A DNA stretch of 64,000 bases from Mayfieldus sp963740555 (lineage in GTDB: Bacteria > Actinomycetota > Thermoleophilia > Solirubrobacterales > 70-9): positions 1 to 64,000 of the forward strand of contig CAVUES010000005.1 of the NCBI GenBank assembly GCA_963740555.1, read 5' to 3'. The notes beneath the pieces were generated by a model that saw only the letters and a list, made by a program, of their open reading frames with translations, had not been told where the DNA came from and did no database searches. This document shows positions 54,118 through 62,150 of the stretch, piece by piece. The position numbers and the translations under genes are program-made. Numbering within the stretch: position 1 is the first letter of the stretch; the number at the start of each line of letters is the position of its first letter.

Positions 54118-54429
54118 CTATCTCGCGGCCCAAGCGAGGAGCAGCAGCGCCGATCCGGCCAGCGCGCCGACCGCGACCCAGGCGGCGCGCGGGTCCTTCT
54201 CCCCCATGATCGCCCCGTTCTCGGCCGCCGACATCACCGAGCCGTTGCTGGCCGCCGACATCACCGACCCGAACGAGCCCACGGACGCCACCGAGAAGGC
54301 GGAAGCGCCCGAGCCGATCGAGCCGAAGGACATAAACGAGCCCACCGAGCCGATCGACAGCGCCGAGCCCTTCGAGGCGATCGACAGGAAGGAATCCTCG
54401 GACCACAGGGACATGCTCGACTCACCCAT
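54118..54429 (-). CDS. Small Ser/Gly-repeat membrane protein (SxGS repeats)
   Basis: A 103-residue protein beginning MGESSMSLWSEDSFLSIASK and continuing as degenerate pentapeptide-like repeats (GSALSIGSVGSFMSFGSIGS, SVGSFGSVMSAASNGSVMSA) over about 70 residues. One C-terminal helix follows (AAWVAVGALAGSALLLLAW). The repeats could form a narrow beta-solenoid. Its ATG overlaps the gatB stop (TGATG), so expression is coupled to the amidotransferase. Similar short proteins occur in actinobacteria without known function. Confidence 0.72.
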   Translation of the reverse strand: MGESSMSLWSEDSFLSIASKGSALSIGSVGSFMSFGSIGSGASAFSVASVGSFGSVMSAASNGSVMSAAENGAIMGEKDPRAAWVAVGALAGSALLLLAWAAR

Positions 54430-55869
54430 CAGACCCCCAGCTTCTCGTGGATCAGGCGCTGCACCTCTCCCCCGTCGGCACGGCCTTTGGTCTCCTTCAT
54501 CACCGCGCCGACGATTCGCCCGATCGCCTTCTGATTGCCTCCACGCACCTGCTCGGCCGCCTCGGGCTCCGCCTTGATCGCCGCTTCGACCACTGCCTCG
54601 AGCTCCTCCCCCTCCCCGATCTGCCCGAGCCCCTCGCGCTCCACGATCTCGGCCGGATCGCCGCCACCGGAGATCAGCTCCGCGAGCACCTGCTTGGCGC
54701 TGCCGTGGGAGACCTGCTTCGCCTGCACCATGCCGACCAGCTTCGCCAGCGATTCGGGCTCAACCCTCGATTGCCCCGGCCCGACCTCCTCCCCGCTCTG
54801 GCGCAGCGCCCCCGCCAGCTCGCCGGTGACCCAATTCGCGATCGCCTTCGGCTCCGTGCCGTCCGCCGCCGCAAGCGCCCGCTCGAAGTACTCGCCGGTC
54901 TCGACGTCGGAGGCGAGCAGCGTCGCAACCTCGGCCGGGAGCCCAAGCTTCTCCTCGTAGCGCTCCGCCTTCTCGCTCGGCAGCTCGGGCAGCGCATCGG
55001 TCGCCTCGCGGATCATCTCCTCGCTCGGCGCCAGCGGCACCAGGTCCGGCTCGGGGAAGTAGCGGTAGTCGTGCTCGTACTCCTTCGAGCGCAGCGGTGT
55101 CAGCGAGCCGTCGTTGGGGTCGAAGTGAAGCGTCTCCTGCATCACCGACTTCCCCGTCTCCATCAGCCCCCGCTGGCGCTCGATCTCGGCCTCGATCCCC
55201 TGCTCGAGGAATCTGAAGCTGTTCATGTTCTTGAGCTCGGTCTTGGTGCCCAGCTCATCGCTGCCCGCGGGGCGCACCGAGACGTTGCCGTCGACCCGCA
55301 GGCTGCCCTGCTCCATGTGGACGTCGGAGACGCCGAGCTGGCGGATCGTCGTTTGCAGCAGCTCGGCCCAATGCCGCGCTTCGGATGCGCTGCGCAGGTC
55401 GGGCTCGGTGACGATCTCGACCAGCGGCGTGCCGGCGCGGTTGAAGTCGACAAGCGAGGCTCCCGACCCGTGGATCCGCCCCGACTCGCCGACGTGGATC
55501 ATCTTCGCCGCGTCCTCCTCGAGGTGGACCCGGTGGATGCGGACGTCGCCAAGCCGGCCGCCGGTGGCCAATGGATTGTCGTACTGGCTGATCTGGTACG
55601 CCTTCGGATTGTCCGGATAGAAGTAGTTCTTGCGGTGAAAGATCGAGCGCGGGGCGACCTCGCAGCGAAGGGCGGCGGCGATGATCAAGCGCGTAGCGGA
55701 CGGCCTGCTCGTTGGTCACCGGCAGCACGCCCGGGTGCGCGAGGCAGACGGGGCAGGTGTGGACGTTGGGCTCGTCGCCGAAGCTCAGCTCGCAGCCGCA
55801 GAACATCTTCGTCTTCGTCTGCAGATGGACGTGGATCTCGAGCCCGATCACCGGCTCGTAATCAGGCAT
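54429..55869 (-). CDS. gatB: Asp/Glu-tRNA(Asn/Gln) amidotransferase subunit B, one frameshift
   Basis: The GatB subunit phosphorylates misacylated Asp-tRNA(Asn)/Glu-tRNA(Gln). The start MPDYEPVIGLEIHVHLQTKTKMFC at ATG 55869 is in one frame up to NEQAVRYAL. The rest, from LIIAAALRCEVAPRSIFHRK, FYPDNPKAYQISQYD to the YqeY-like tail (GRADGGEVQRLIHEKLGV), is in another. One extra base within plus-strand 55681-55692 accounts for this; removing it gives a single ORF of about 479 residues, normal for GatB. The gene is expected to be essential without GlnRS and AsnRS, so a sequencing or assembly error is the likely cause. Overlaps gatA by 8 nt. Confidence 0.9.
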
Positions 55870-57316
55870 CCCCCACCCCCGGCGGCCGGGCCTCGAAGCC
55901 GATCTCCCGCTCGAGCGCGAAGGCGGCGTCGAGGATCGCGTTCTCGCTGAACGCCGGCCCGGCGATCTGAAAGCCGACCGGAAGCCGCGGTCCTCCGCCG
56001 TCCGGCTCGGCGAGGCCGGCGGGAATCGAGATCGCCGGGATGCCCGCCAGCGGCATCGGGACCGTGAAGTAGTCGTTCAGGTACATCGCCAGCGGGTCGC
56101 CGGTCTTCTCCCCCAGCTTGAAGGCGACCGAGGGAGAGGTCGGCGTGACGACGAAGTCGAAGTCCTCGAATGCCTTGTCGAAGTCCTCGGCGATCTTCGT
56201 GCGCACCTTCAGTGCCCTCCCGTAGTAGGCCTCGTAATAGCCCGACGAGAGCGCGTAGGTGCCGAGCATGATCCGCCGCTTGACCTCAGCGCCGAACCCG
56301 GCGGCCCTGGTTCCCTCGTACATCCCGAGCAGGTCGTCGGCGGTGACCCGCAGCCCATAGCGCACGCCGTCGTAGCGGGCGAGGTTCGCCGAGGCCTCGG
56401 CGGGGGCGATCACGTAATAGGCAGAGATCCCGTGGTCGGCATGGGGCAGGGGCGCCTCCCCCACTTCCCCACCCAGGCCTTCGATCGTCTTCAGGGTCGC
56501 CTCGAAGGTCGACTTCACCCCCGCCTCGACGCCGTCCATCGCCAGACCGGACGGGACCGCGAAGCGCAGTCCCTTGAGGTCCTCGCGGTCGGGCAGCTTC
56601 ACGCCGCCCTCGATCCCGACCGAAGTCGAGTCGCAGGGGTCGTGCCCCTGCAGGGTGGCGAGCAGCAGGGCGGCGTCGGTGACGTCACGGGTCAGCGGCC
56701 CGCACTGGTCCAGCGAGGACGCGAAGGCGATCATCCCGTAGCGCGAGACAGCTCCGTAGGTGGGCTTCATGCCGACGATCCCGCACAGCGACGCCGGCTG
56801 GCGGATCGAGCCGCCGGTGTCGGTGCCGATCGCCCAGGGCGCCAGCCCCCCGGCGACCGCGGCGGCGGATCCGCCCGACGAGCCACCGGGGACCCGCTCG
56901 CGGTCCCAGGGGTTGAGCACCGGGCCGTAGGCCGAGTTCTCGTTCGAGGACCCCATCGCGAACTCGTCCATGTTGGTCTTGCCCAGGATCGGAGACCCGG
57001 CGGCTCTCAGGTTGCGGACCGCGGTCGCCGTGTACGGCGGCCGGTAGCCCTCGAGGATCCGCGAGCCCGCCGTGGTCGGAACGCCCTCGGTGCAGAAGAT
57101 GTCCTTGATGGCGACCGGCACTGCGAGCTCGCCGTCAGGGGTCCCGTTGCTCGTTCCTCGTTCCTCGTTGCTCGGATCCTGGCGCCACAGGTAGGCGTTG
57201 AGGTCGTCCTCAGAGGCAGCCTGCTGCCAGGCCGCGATGTACTCGTCGCGCGAGAGCTCCTTCGCCTCCAGGGCCTCGACCGCCTGGCTGGCCGTGAGAT
57301 CCAGCAGGGTCGCCAT
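55862..57316 (-). CDS. gatA: Asp/Glu-tRNA(Asn/Gln) amidotransferase subunit A
   Basis: Glutaminase/amidase subunit that supplies ammonia to GatB. The 484-residue protein carries the amidase triad: Lys in PVAIKDIFCTEG, cis-Ser in GGSSGGSAAAVAGG and nucleophile Ser in GTDTGGSIRQPAS. KTNMDEFAMGSSNENSAYG is typical GatA. The linker before the first motif (DPSNEERGTSNGTPDG) is encoded by a GAGGAAC-type repeat block (57146-57175) otherwise found between genes. The start is ATG 57316, 3 nt after the gatC stop; the stop overlaps the gatB start region. Confidence 0.95.
   Translation of the reverse strand: MATLLDLTASQAVEALEAKELSRDEYIAAWQQAASEDDLNAYLWRQDPSNEERGTSNGTPDGELAVPVAIKDIFCTEGVPTTAGSRILEGYRPPYTATAVRNLRAAGSPILGKTNMDEFAMGSSNENSAYGPVLNPWDRERVPGGSSGGSAAAVAGGLAPWAIGTDTGGSIRQPASLCGIVGMKPTYGAVSRYGMIAFASSLDQCGPLTRDVTDAALLLATLQGHDPCDSTSVGIEGGVKLPDREDLKGLRFAVPSGLAMDGVEAGVKSTFEATLKTIEGLGGEVGEAPLPHADHGISAYYVIAPAEASANLARYDGVRYGLRVTADDLLGMYEGTRAAGFGAEVKRRIMLGTYALSSGYYEAYYGRALKVRTKIAEDFDKAFEDFDFVVTPTSPSVAFKLGEKTGDPLAMYLNDYFTVPMPLAGIPAISIPAGLAEPDGGGPRLPVGFQIAGPAFSENAILDAAFALEREIGFEARPPGVGDA
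57146..57175. repeat. GTTCCTCGTTCCTCG repeat block inside gatA
   Basis: Plus strand blocks GTTGCTC, GTTCCTC, GTTCCTC, GTTGCTC in a row. On the coding strand it reads in frame as SNEERGTSN. It matches the intergenic elements at 19024-19075 and 43419-43449. Confidence 0.75.
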
Positions 57317-57319
57317 CGA

Positions 57320-57610
57320 TCAGGCCTCTGCCTGCGGCGAGGGGACCCGGAAGGCGCCCTCGGCGGGGTCCGGCGCCTGCTCGAGCATCCGCTCCCGAGG
57401 CCAGCTCGGCCGCGGCTCATCGGGTCGCAGCACGTTCTCGAGATCGACCACGTGCGCGGTCGGCTCGACCTGCTCGAGGTCGAGCTCGCCGATCCGATCC
57501 ACGTGCTCGAGGATTCCCGACAGCTCGCGCGCCATCGTCTCCACCTCGTCCTCGGTCAGGGCGAGGCGGGCGAGCCGTGCCACGTGCAGAACCTGGTCGC
57601 GATCGATCAC
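57320..57610 (-). CDS. gatC: Asp/Glu-tRNA(Asn/Gln) amidotransferase subunit C
   Basis: The small subunit that stabilises GatA-GatB. The 96-residue product, IDRDQVLHVARLARLALTED then EVETMARELSGILEHVDRI, ends with LRPDEPRPSWPRERMLEQAP, the usual GatC layout (two helices and an extended C-terminus). GTG 57610 is the start; the longer open frame is a shadow over the divergent gene. It is the first gene of gatC-gatA-gatB and the following Ser-repeat gene. A divergent promoter with the gene at 57626 must lie in the 15-nt gap or inside the genes, so leaderless transcription is plausible. Confidence 0.92.
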   Translation of the reverse strand: MIDRDQVLHVARLARLALTEDEVETMARELSGILEHVDRIGELDLEQVEPTAHVVDLENVLRPDEPRPSWPRERMLEQAPDPAEGAFRVPSPQAEA

Positions 57611-57625
57611 AAGCGCCAGGATAGG

Positions 57626-58081
57626 ATGCCGGCGCCGATGCGGGGAGACCGAGCCGAGAAGTTCGTCGTCCTCAACCTGCGCCTGCTCGCGGTGAGCTTC
57701 GCCGTCGTCGGACTTCTCTTCATCATCTTCCAGAACGGCGTGCTCGACGTCATCTCCGACCTCGGGGACGACCTCGGCGGCTTCACCCGCGCCCCCCACA
57801 CGAGCGAGGAGTTCTGGCTCGCGCTCGCCTTCGCGTACATGGTGGTGATCACCGGGATCTGCGTCGCCGTGCAGGCCGACGTGGTCCGCTACCGGCCCTT
57901 CCTGCTCGTGCTGGCGGTCGGCAAGACCTCGTCCTCGCTCGCCACCCTGGGCTTCTACCTCTTCGACCAGCACGTCTTCATCTACCTGCTCAATTTCCTC
58001 GTCGACGGGTACCTGGCCCTTTCGGCGCTGTGGCTCTGGTCGCTGGCCGGCCGGGTGACGCGGCCGGCCGCGCCCGGCTGA
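57626..58081 (+). CDS. Four-helix membrane protein of unknown function
   Basis: A 151-residue protein with four predicted helices: LRLLAVSFAVVGLLFIIF, FWLALAFAYMVVITGICVAV, PFLLVLAVGKTSSSLATLGF and FLVDGYLALSALWLWSLAG. ATG 57626 or 57638 starts it. I do not recognise the family. The next gene (GMC oxidoreductase) is in the same reading frame and only one TGA (58079-58081) separates them, so the two are coexpressed and could be an accessory pair. Confidence 0.75.
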   Translation: MPAPMRGDRAEKFVVLNLRLLAVSFAVVGLLFIIFQNGVLDVISDLGDDLGGFTRAPHTSEEFWLALAFAYMVVITGICVAVQADVVRYRPFLLVLAVGKTSSSLATLGFYLFDQHVFIYLLNFLVDGYLALSALWLWSLAGRVTRPAAPG

Positions 58082-58141
58082 AGGCGCTCGCCGGGGCTCT
58101 CGACCGCCGAGCAGCGCACCCTGGCGGCGATCTGCGAGGCG

Positions 58142-59983
58142 ATGGCGCCTGGGTACGACGGGCTGCCGCGGGCTCAGCGTGACGTCGACGTAGCCGCGCC
58201 GGTCGCCCGCTTCGTCTCCGCGCTGCCGCCCCGCAATCTCTCGCGCGTGAAGCTGGCGCTGCGCGTCTTCGAGTGGCTGCCGTTTCCCTGGCGGTTCAGC
58301 CGGCTCGACCTGGCCGCCCGCGAGGACTTCCTGGCCAAGATGGACCGGTCGCGGTTCGGCCCCTACCACGACCTGCTGCTACTGGCCAAGGTGCTGTCCA
58401 CGTTCGGCTACGCGATCGTCCCCGAGGTCCGCGAGCGGGTCGGCTACGAGGTCAGCTGCGCGCTCGCCGACGGCTCGTTGCCCGAGCCGGCCGGGACGCT
58501 GGGCGACACCGACGCGCAGGGTGAGGGCGAGGATTGCGACGTCGCGATCGTCGGCTCCGGTGCCGGGGGCGCCACGGCGGCCGCCGCCCTCGCCGAGGCG
58601 GGCCTCGACGTGGTCGTGCTCGAGGCCGGCGACCATTACAACCGCGACAGCTATCCGAGCGATCCGATCGAGGCCGTCACCTCTCTCTACCGCGAAGCCG
58701 GCCTGACCGTGGCGGAGGGCCGCCCTCCGGTCCCGGTCCCGGTCGCCCGCGCGGTCGGCGGCACCACGGTGATCAACTCGGGCACCTGCTTCCGCGCCCC
58801 CGAGCCGGTGCTGGGCAACTGGGCGGAGGAGTTTGGGGTCGGTTGGGCAACCGACCTCGAAGCCGAGTACTCAGAGGCGGAGGAGTTCCTGCGCGTGACG
58901 CCGCTCGACCCCGAGCGGATGGGGCGAAACGGGCAGCTGGCGATGGAGGGGGCGCGGGCGCTCGGGGCAAGCGGAGGGCCGATCAGCCGCAACGCCGGCA
59001 ATTGCGTCCAGTGCAGCTCCTGTCCGTTCGGGTGCGCCATCGACGCCAAGCGCGGCATGCACGTCTCCTATCTGCCCCGGGCTGTGGCGGCGGGGGCGCG
59101 GTTGCGAAAGCGGGTCGAGGCTCAGCGGGTCCTGATCGAGGACGGCCGCGCCGTCGGCGTCGAGTGCCTGACCGTTCCCGCCAGCGAGGACGGCGGTCGA
59201 CCCCGTCGCTACACGGTTCGGGCCCGCGCGGTGATCGCGGCCTGCGGCGCGCTCGGGACCCCCGAGCTACTGCTGCGATCGGGTCTCGAAGGCGACCATC
59301 TGGGGCGCAACCTGCACCTCCACCCGGCCGCCTGGATCGGCGCCCGTTACCCCGAGGAGGTGCGCGGCTGGCACGGCGTGATGCAGAGCTACTACATCGA
59401 CCAGTGGGAGCCGCAGAGCATCCTGCTCGAGGCGACCTTCACACCGCTTCCCTTCGGCGGCGCCTGGCTGCTCGGCACCGGGCGCGAGCACCAGCGGGCG
59501 ATGCTCGAGTTCAGCCACATCGGCTCGATCGGGGTCCACCTCTCGGACCGCTCCTCGGGTCGGGTCGGATTGAGCGCCGACGGGTCGCTTCACGCCCGTT
59601 ACAGGCTCAGTGACGACGACTCGCGCCGCCTCGCGTTCGGTATCGCCCGCGCGGCGGAGGTCCACTTCGCCGCCGGCGCGACCGAGGTCTATCCCAACAT
59701 CGGCCGGGTCGGAGCGCTGAAGTTCGACCAGCTGGCGGATTTCGAGGCGACCACGATCAAGCCGACCGAGCTGCGGCTGGAGGCCTTTCATCCGATGGGC
59801 TCGGCGCGGATGGCCGCCGATCCGGCCAGGGGCGTCTGCTCCCCGCAGGGAGCCGTGAACGGCATCGAGAGCCTCTACGTCGCCGACGGGTCGCTGTTCC
59901 CGACCTCGGTCGGGGTCAACCCGATGATGACCATCATCGCGTTCTCGAAGCGGGTCGCCGCCGGGCTTGCCGAACGACTCTAG
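58142..59983 (+). CDS. GMC-family FAD oxidoreductase (long-chain alcohol/sterol oxidase-like)
   Basis: A flavoprotein of 613 residues or slightly more. An N-terminal helical domain (PVARFVSALPPRNLSRVKLA) precedes the FAD motif CDVAIVGSGAGGATAAAALA. GGTTVINSGTCFRAP, a Cys cluster NCVQCSSCPFGCAIDAKRGM, EAFHPMGSARM with the active-site His, and VADGSLFPTSVGVNPMMTI follow. The Cys cluster and N-terminal domain resemble long-chain alcohol oxidases and related GMC enzymes. Homology seems to start upstream of ATG 58142 (LSTAEQRTLAAICEAM), but no ATG, GTG or TTG exists back to the TGA at 58079, so the start is unresolved. Confidence 0.88.
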   Translation: MAPGYDGLPRAQRDVDVAAPVARFVSALPPRNLSRVKLALRVFEWLPFPWRFSRLDLAAREDFLAKMDRSRFGPYHDLLLLAKVLSTFGYAIVPEVRERVGYEVSCALADGSLPEPAGTLGDTDAQGEGEDCDVAIVGSGAGGATAAAALAEAGLDVVVLEAGDHYNRDSYPSDPIEAVTSLYREAGLTVAEGRPPVPVPVARAVGGTTVINSGTCFRAPEPVLGNWAEEFGVGWATDLEAEYSEAEEFLRVTPLDPERMGRNGQLAMEGARALGASGGPISRNAGNCVQCSSCPFGCAIDAKRGMHVSYLPRAVAAGARLRKRVEAQRVLIEDGRAVGVECLTVPASEDGGRPRRYTVRARAVIAACGALGTPELLLRSGLEGDHLGRNLHLHPAAWIGARYPEEVRGWHGVMQSYYIDQWEPQSILLEATFTPLPFGGAWLLGTGREHQRAMLEFSHIGSIGVHLSDRSSGRVGLSADGSLHARYRLSDDDSRRLAFGIARAAEVHFAAGATEVYPNIGRVGALKFDQLADFEATTIKPTELRLEAFHPMGSARMAADPARGVCSPQGAVNGIESLYVADGSLFPTSVGVNPMMTIIAFSKRVAAGLAERL

Positions 59984-60377
59984 ACGGCTGGTCGTTTCGC
60001 ACCGCGCGCCAGGAGCCGTAGGTGATCGCCAGGCAGGCGGTCAGCCCCACGTAGAGCCCGAATCGCGGATCGAGCTTGCCCACCGGCTCGAACACCCGGT
60101 AGAGGACCAGAACCGTGGCCAGCAGCGCGAGCGGCACCGTCAGGCAAGCCGAGGTGATCTGCGAGTCGGTCTTCGAGCTCGACCCCGCGAGCACCGCCAT
60201 CCCGATGCCGCTCAATGCCGCCGCGGCGAGCACGAGGTCGGTGACGTCGAAGACCCTCCAGGCGTCGAAGTTGTGGCCGCACGAATGCCCGGCCAGGGGA
60301 ACGCAGAACCGGGACACCTTGCCGAACCAGGGCAAGAACAGCGCCGCGAACAGCAAAGCGCCGCCGCCTGCGGCCAA
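59934..60377 (-). CDS. Four-helix membrane protein related to the gene at 60474
   Basis: About 147 residues with four helices: GGALLFAALFLPWFGKV, VTDLVLAAAALSGIGMAVLA, ACLTVPLALLATVLVLYRVF and GLYVGLTACLAITYGSWRAV, then a basic tail. The layout (helix, LPWFG, loop, three helices, YGxWRxM/V) is the same as that of the protein at 60474-61118, so they are paralogs. TTG 60377 is used as the start; the frame upstream (FDRLRGGELL) aligns with the other protein's N-terminus but has no standard start codon. The 3' end overlaps the convergent GMC gene by 50 bp. Confidence 0.72.
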   Translation of the reverse strand: MAAGGGALLFAALFLPWFGKVSRFCVPLAGHSCGHNFDAWRVFDVTDLVLAAAALSGIGMAVLAGSSSKTDSQITSACLTVPLALLATVLVLYRVFEPVGKLDPRFGLYVGLTACLAITYGSWRAVRNDQPSRVVRQARRRPASRTR

Positions 60378-60414
60378 CAGCTCTCCTCCTCTTAGCCGGT
60401 CGAACCTGATGAGG

Positions 60415-60463
60415 AAAAAATAGCCGCCCGGAGGCGCCGCTGTGCGGCGGTCCTCCGGGCGGC
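60415..60463 (-). terminator. Strong intrinsic terminator
   Basis: On the minus strand GCCGCCCGGAGG (60452-60463) pairs with CCTCCGGGCGGC (60423-60434) around an inner CCGCCGC-ACA-GCGGCG stem, followed by TATTTTTTC. It ends the transcript of the gene at 60474-61118 before the related gene at 59934 begins. Confidence 0.85.
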
Positions 60464-60473
60464 CGTGAACTCC

Positions 60474-61118
60474 CTAGCCGCTGGGTGGGGCCCCGCTCGA
60501 CGGCGGCGGAGGTGGAGGTGGCGGAGGAGGCGGTGGCGCGGAGGGCGGCTCTGCGCCTCCACCGCTGGGTGGTCCGGCGCCGACGTCGGGCGGACCACCG
60601 CCGACGTCACCGCCACCACCGCCACCGCCCCCTCCGAGGCGGTCGGCGGCGTCGCCGAAGGACGTGCCCTCTTCCTCCATCGTTCGCCATGCTCCGTAGG
60701 TCAGAACCGCAGCGGCGATCAAGCCAATAAAAGCGCCGATCTTGCGGGTGTGATCGATGCCCGAGGGCAGGCTGCCGGCGCCGAAATCAGGCGGACTGAT
60801 CAGACGAAAGATGATCAGCAACGTCGACAGGCCGCCAAGCGCGACAACCACGACGCTGATTGCAATTGGGAGTTCAAATTCCGTGTCGCTCGCCCGCAGA
60901 TAGGCCATGGCCAGAGCGGCGAGGACCGTAATGAACAGGATGATGTCAATGAAGCCGAATGACCCCCATGCATTCCTCGAGCCCTCAACGCTGAAGCCTC
61001 CCAGCGCTGCGCCTGACACCTTGAGGCCGAACCACTTGAAGATGAACATGTCGATGAGCAGCACGATCGCCGCCACAGCGGCGATCTGCTCGCCTTGGCG
61101 TAGCCGGTTGAGATCCAT
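60474..61118 (-). CDS. Four-helix membrane protein with Gly/Pro-rich tail
   Basis: A 214-residue protein. MDLNRLRQGEQIAAVAAIVL at ATG 61118 is preceded by AAGGAGGA. Four helices run to residue about 150 (SFGFIDIILFITVLAALAMA, LPIAISVVVVALGGLSTLLI, KIGAFIGLIAAAVLTYGAWR). The last 60 residues are runs of glycine and then proline (12 consecutive Pro), likely a disordered cytoplasmic tail. It is a paralog of the protein at 59934-60377. Function unknown. It is followed by a strong terminator. Confidence 0.78.
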   Translation of the reverse strand: MDLNRLRQGEQIAAVAAIVLLIDMFIFKWFGLKVSGAALGGFSVEGSRNAWGSFGFIDIILFITVLAALAMAYLRASDTEFELPIAISVVVVALGGLSTLLIIFRLISPPDFGAGSLPSGIDHTRKIGAFIGLIAAAVLTYGAWRTMEEEGTSFGDAADRLGGGGGGGGGDVGGGPPDVGAGPPSGGGAEPPSAPPPPPPPPPPPPSSGAPPSG

Positions 61119-61232
61119 CCAGCGTCCTCCTTGGACTAGGTTGGGCGTGAGGCTACACCCCACTGAGGTCGTAACAAAGCCGCCTGGCCGGGCCTCCTAG
61201 GGGCGCCTGATCCGTGCCTGGGCGTGCGTGCT

Positions 61233-62087
61233 CTAACCGGGCCGGGAACGGGCCGCGGCGACGGTGTTGACGAGCAGCATCGCGATCGTCATCGGCCCGA
61301 CGCCGCCGGGCACAGGCGTGATCGCTGCGGCGACCTCGCTGACGGCGTCGAAGTCGACGTCGCCGGCGAGGCCGTCGTCGGTGCGGTTCATCCCCACGTC
61401 GATCACGGTCGCCCCAGGCTTGATCGAGTCGGCGCCGAGCAGTCGCGGCGAGCCCACCGCGGCGACGAGCACGTCGGCGCGCCGGCATACGCCGGGCAGG
61501 TCGCGGGTGCGCGAATGGCAGCTGGTCACGGTCGCGTTGGCGCCGAGCAGCAGGCTTGCGACCGGGCGCCCGACGAGATTCGAGCGGCCGACCACGACTG
61601 CCTCCGCCCCCTCCAGCTCGGTGCCTTCGTGGCGCAGGAGCTCCATCACCCCGGCCGGGGTGCAGGGAACGAGGCCCGGGGCGCCGCTGGCGAGCAGGCC
61701 GGCATTGGTCGGCGTGAGGCCGTCGACGTCCTTGGCGGGGTCGAGGGCCCAGAGCACCGCGTCGGGGTCGATCTGGTCCGGCACCGGGAGCTGGACCAGG
61801 ATCCCGTCCACCTCGGGGTCCACGTTGAGCCGCTCGATCAGCTCCAGCAGCTCCTCCTGCCCGGTCTCGGCTGAAAGCTTGTGGTCGAGGGAGCGCATCC
61901 CCGCCTCCTCGCAGGCCTTGTGCTTGTTGCGGACGTAGATCTGCGACGCGGGATCGTCGCCGACCAGGACCGTCGCCAGCCCGGGCGTGCGGTCTGCGTT
62001 TGCGCCCGCGTACTCGGCGACCTCGGAGCGCACCCGCTCCCGCACCTCGGCGGCGACCGCCTTGCCGTCGATGACGCGGGCGGTCAA
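61233..62087 (-). CDS. folD: Methylenetetrahydrofolate dehydrogenase/cyclohydrolase
   Basis: Bifunctional one-carbon enzyme interconverting methylene-THF and formyl-THF with NADP. The 284-residue product has catalytic Lys in SQIYVRNKHKACEE, GILVQLPVPDQID, LDPAKDVDGLTPTNAG and the cofactor motif VVVGRSNLVGRPVASLLL; it ends PVPGGVGPMTIAMLLVNT. TTG 62087 matches the family start (TARVIDGKAVAAEV) but GGAGG directly abuts it, so TTG 62132, 15 codons upstream, is the alternative. It lies downstream of pcrA on the same strand. Confidence 0.94.
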   Translation of the reverse strand: MTARVIDGKAVAAEVRERVRSEVAEYAGANADRTPGLATVLVGDDPASQIYVRNKHKACEEAGMRSLDHKLSAETGQEELLELIERLNVDPEVDGILVQLPVPDQIDPDAVLWALDPAKDVDGLTPTNAGLLASGAPGLVPCTPAGVMELLRHEGTELEGAEAVVVGRSNLVGRPVASLLLGANATVTSCHSRTRDLPGVCRRADVLVAAVGSPRLLGADSIKPGATVIDVGMNRTDDGLAGDVDFDAVSEVAAAITPVPGGVGPMTIAMLLVNTVAAARSRPG

Positions 62088-62150
62088 CCTCCTAACCCCA
62101 CCAGCCTGACGCTTCGCAATCGCGGGCTCCAACCGCTCCGCTCAGCGCCA

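Noticed and set aside
54429..55688. Truncated 419-residue GatB starting at ATG 55688
   Set aside because: The missing N-terminus (MPDYEPVIGLEIHVHLQ) is encoded just upstream in another frame, so this is one frameshifted gene.
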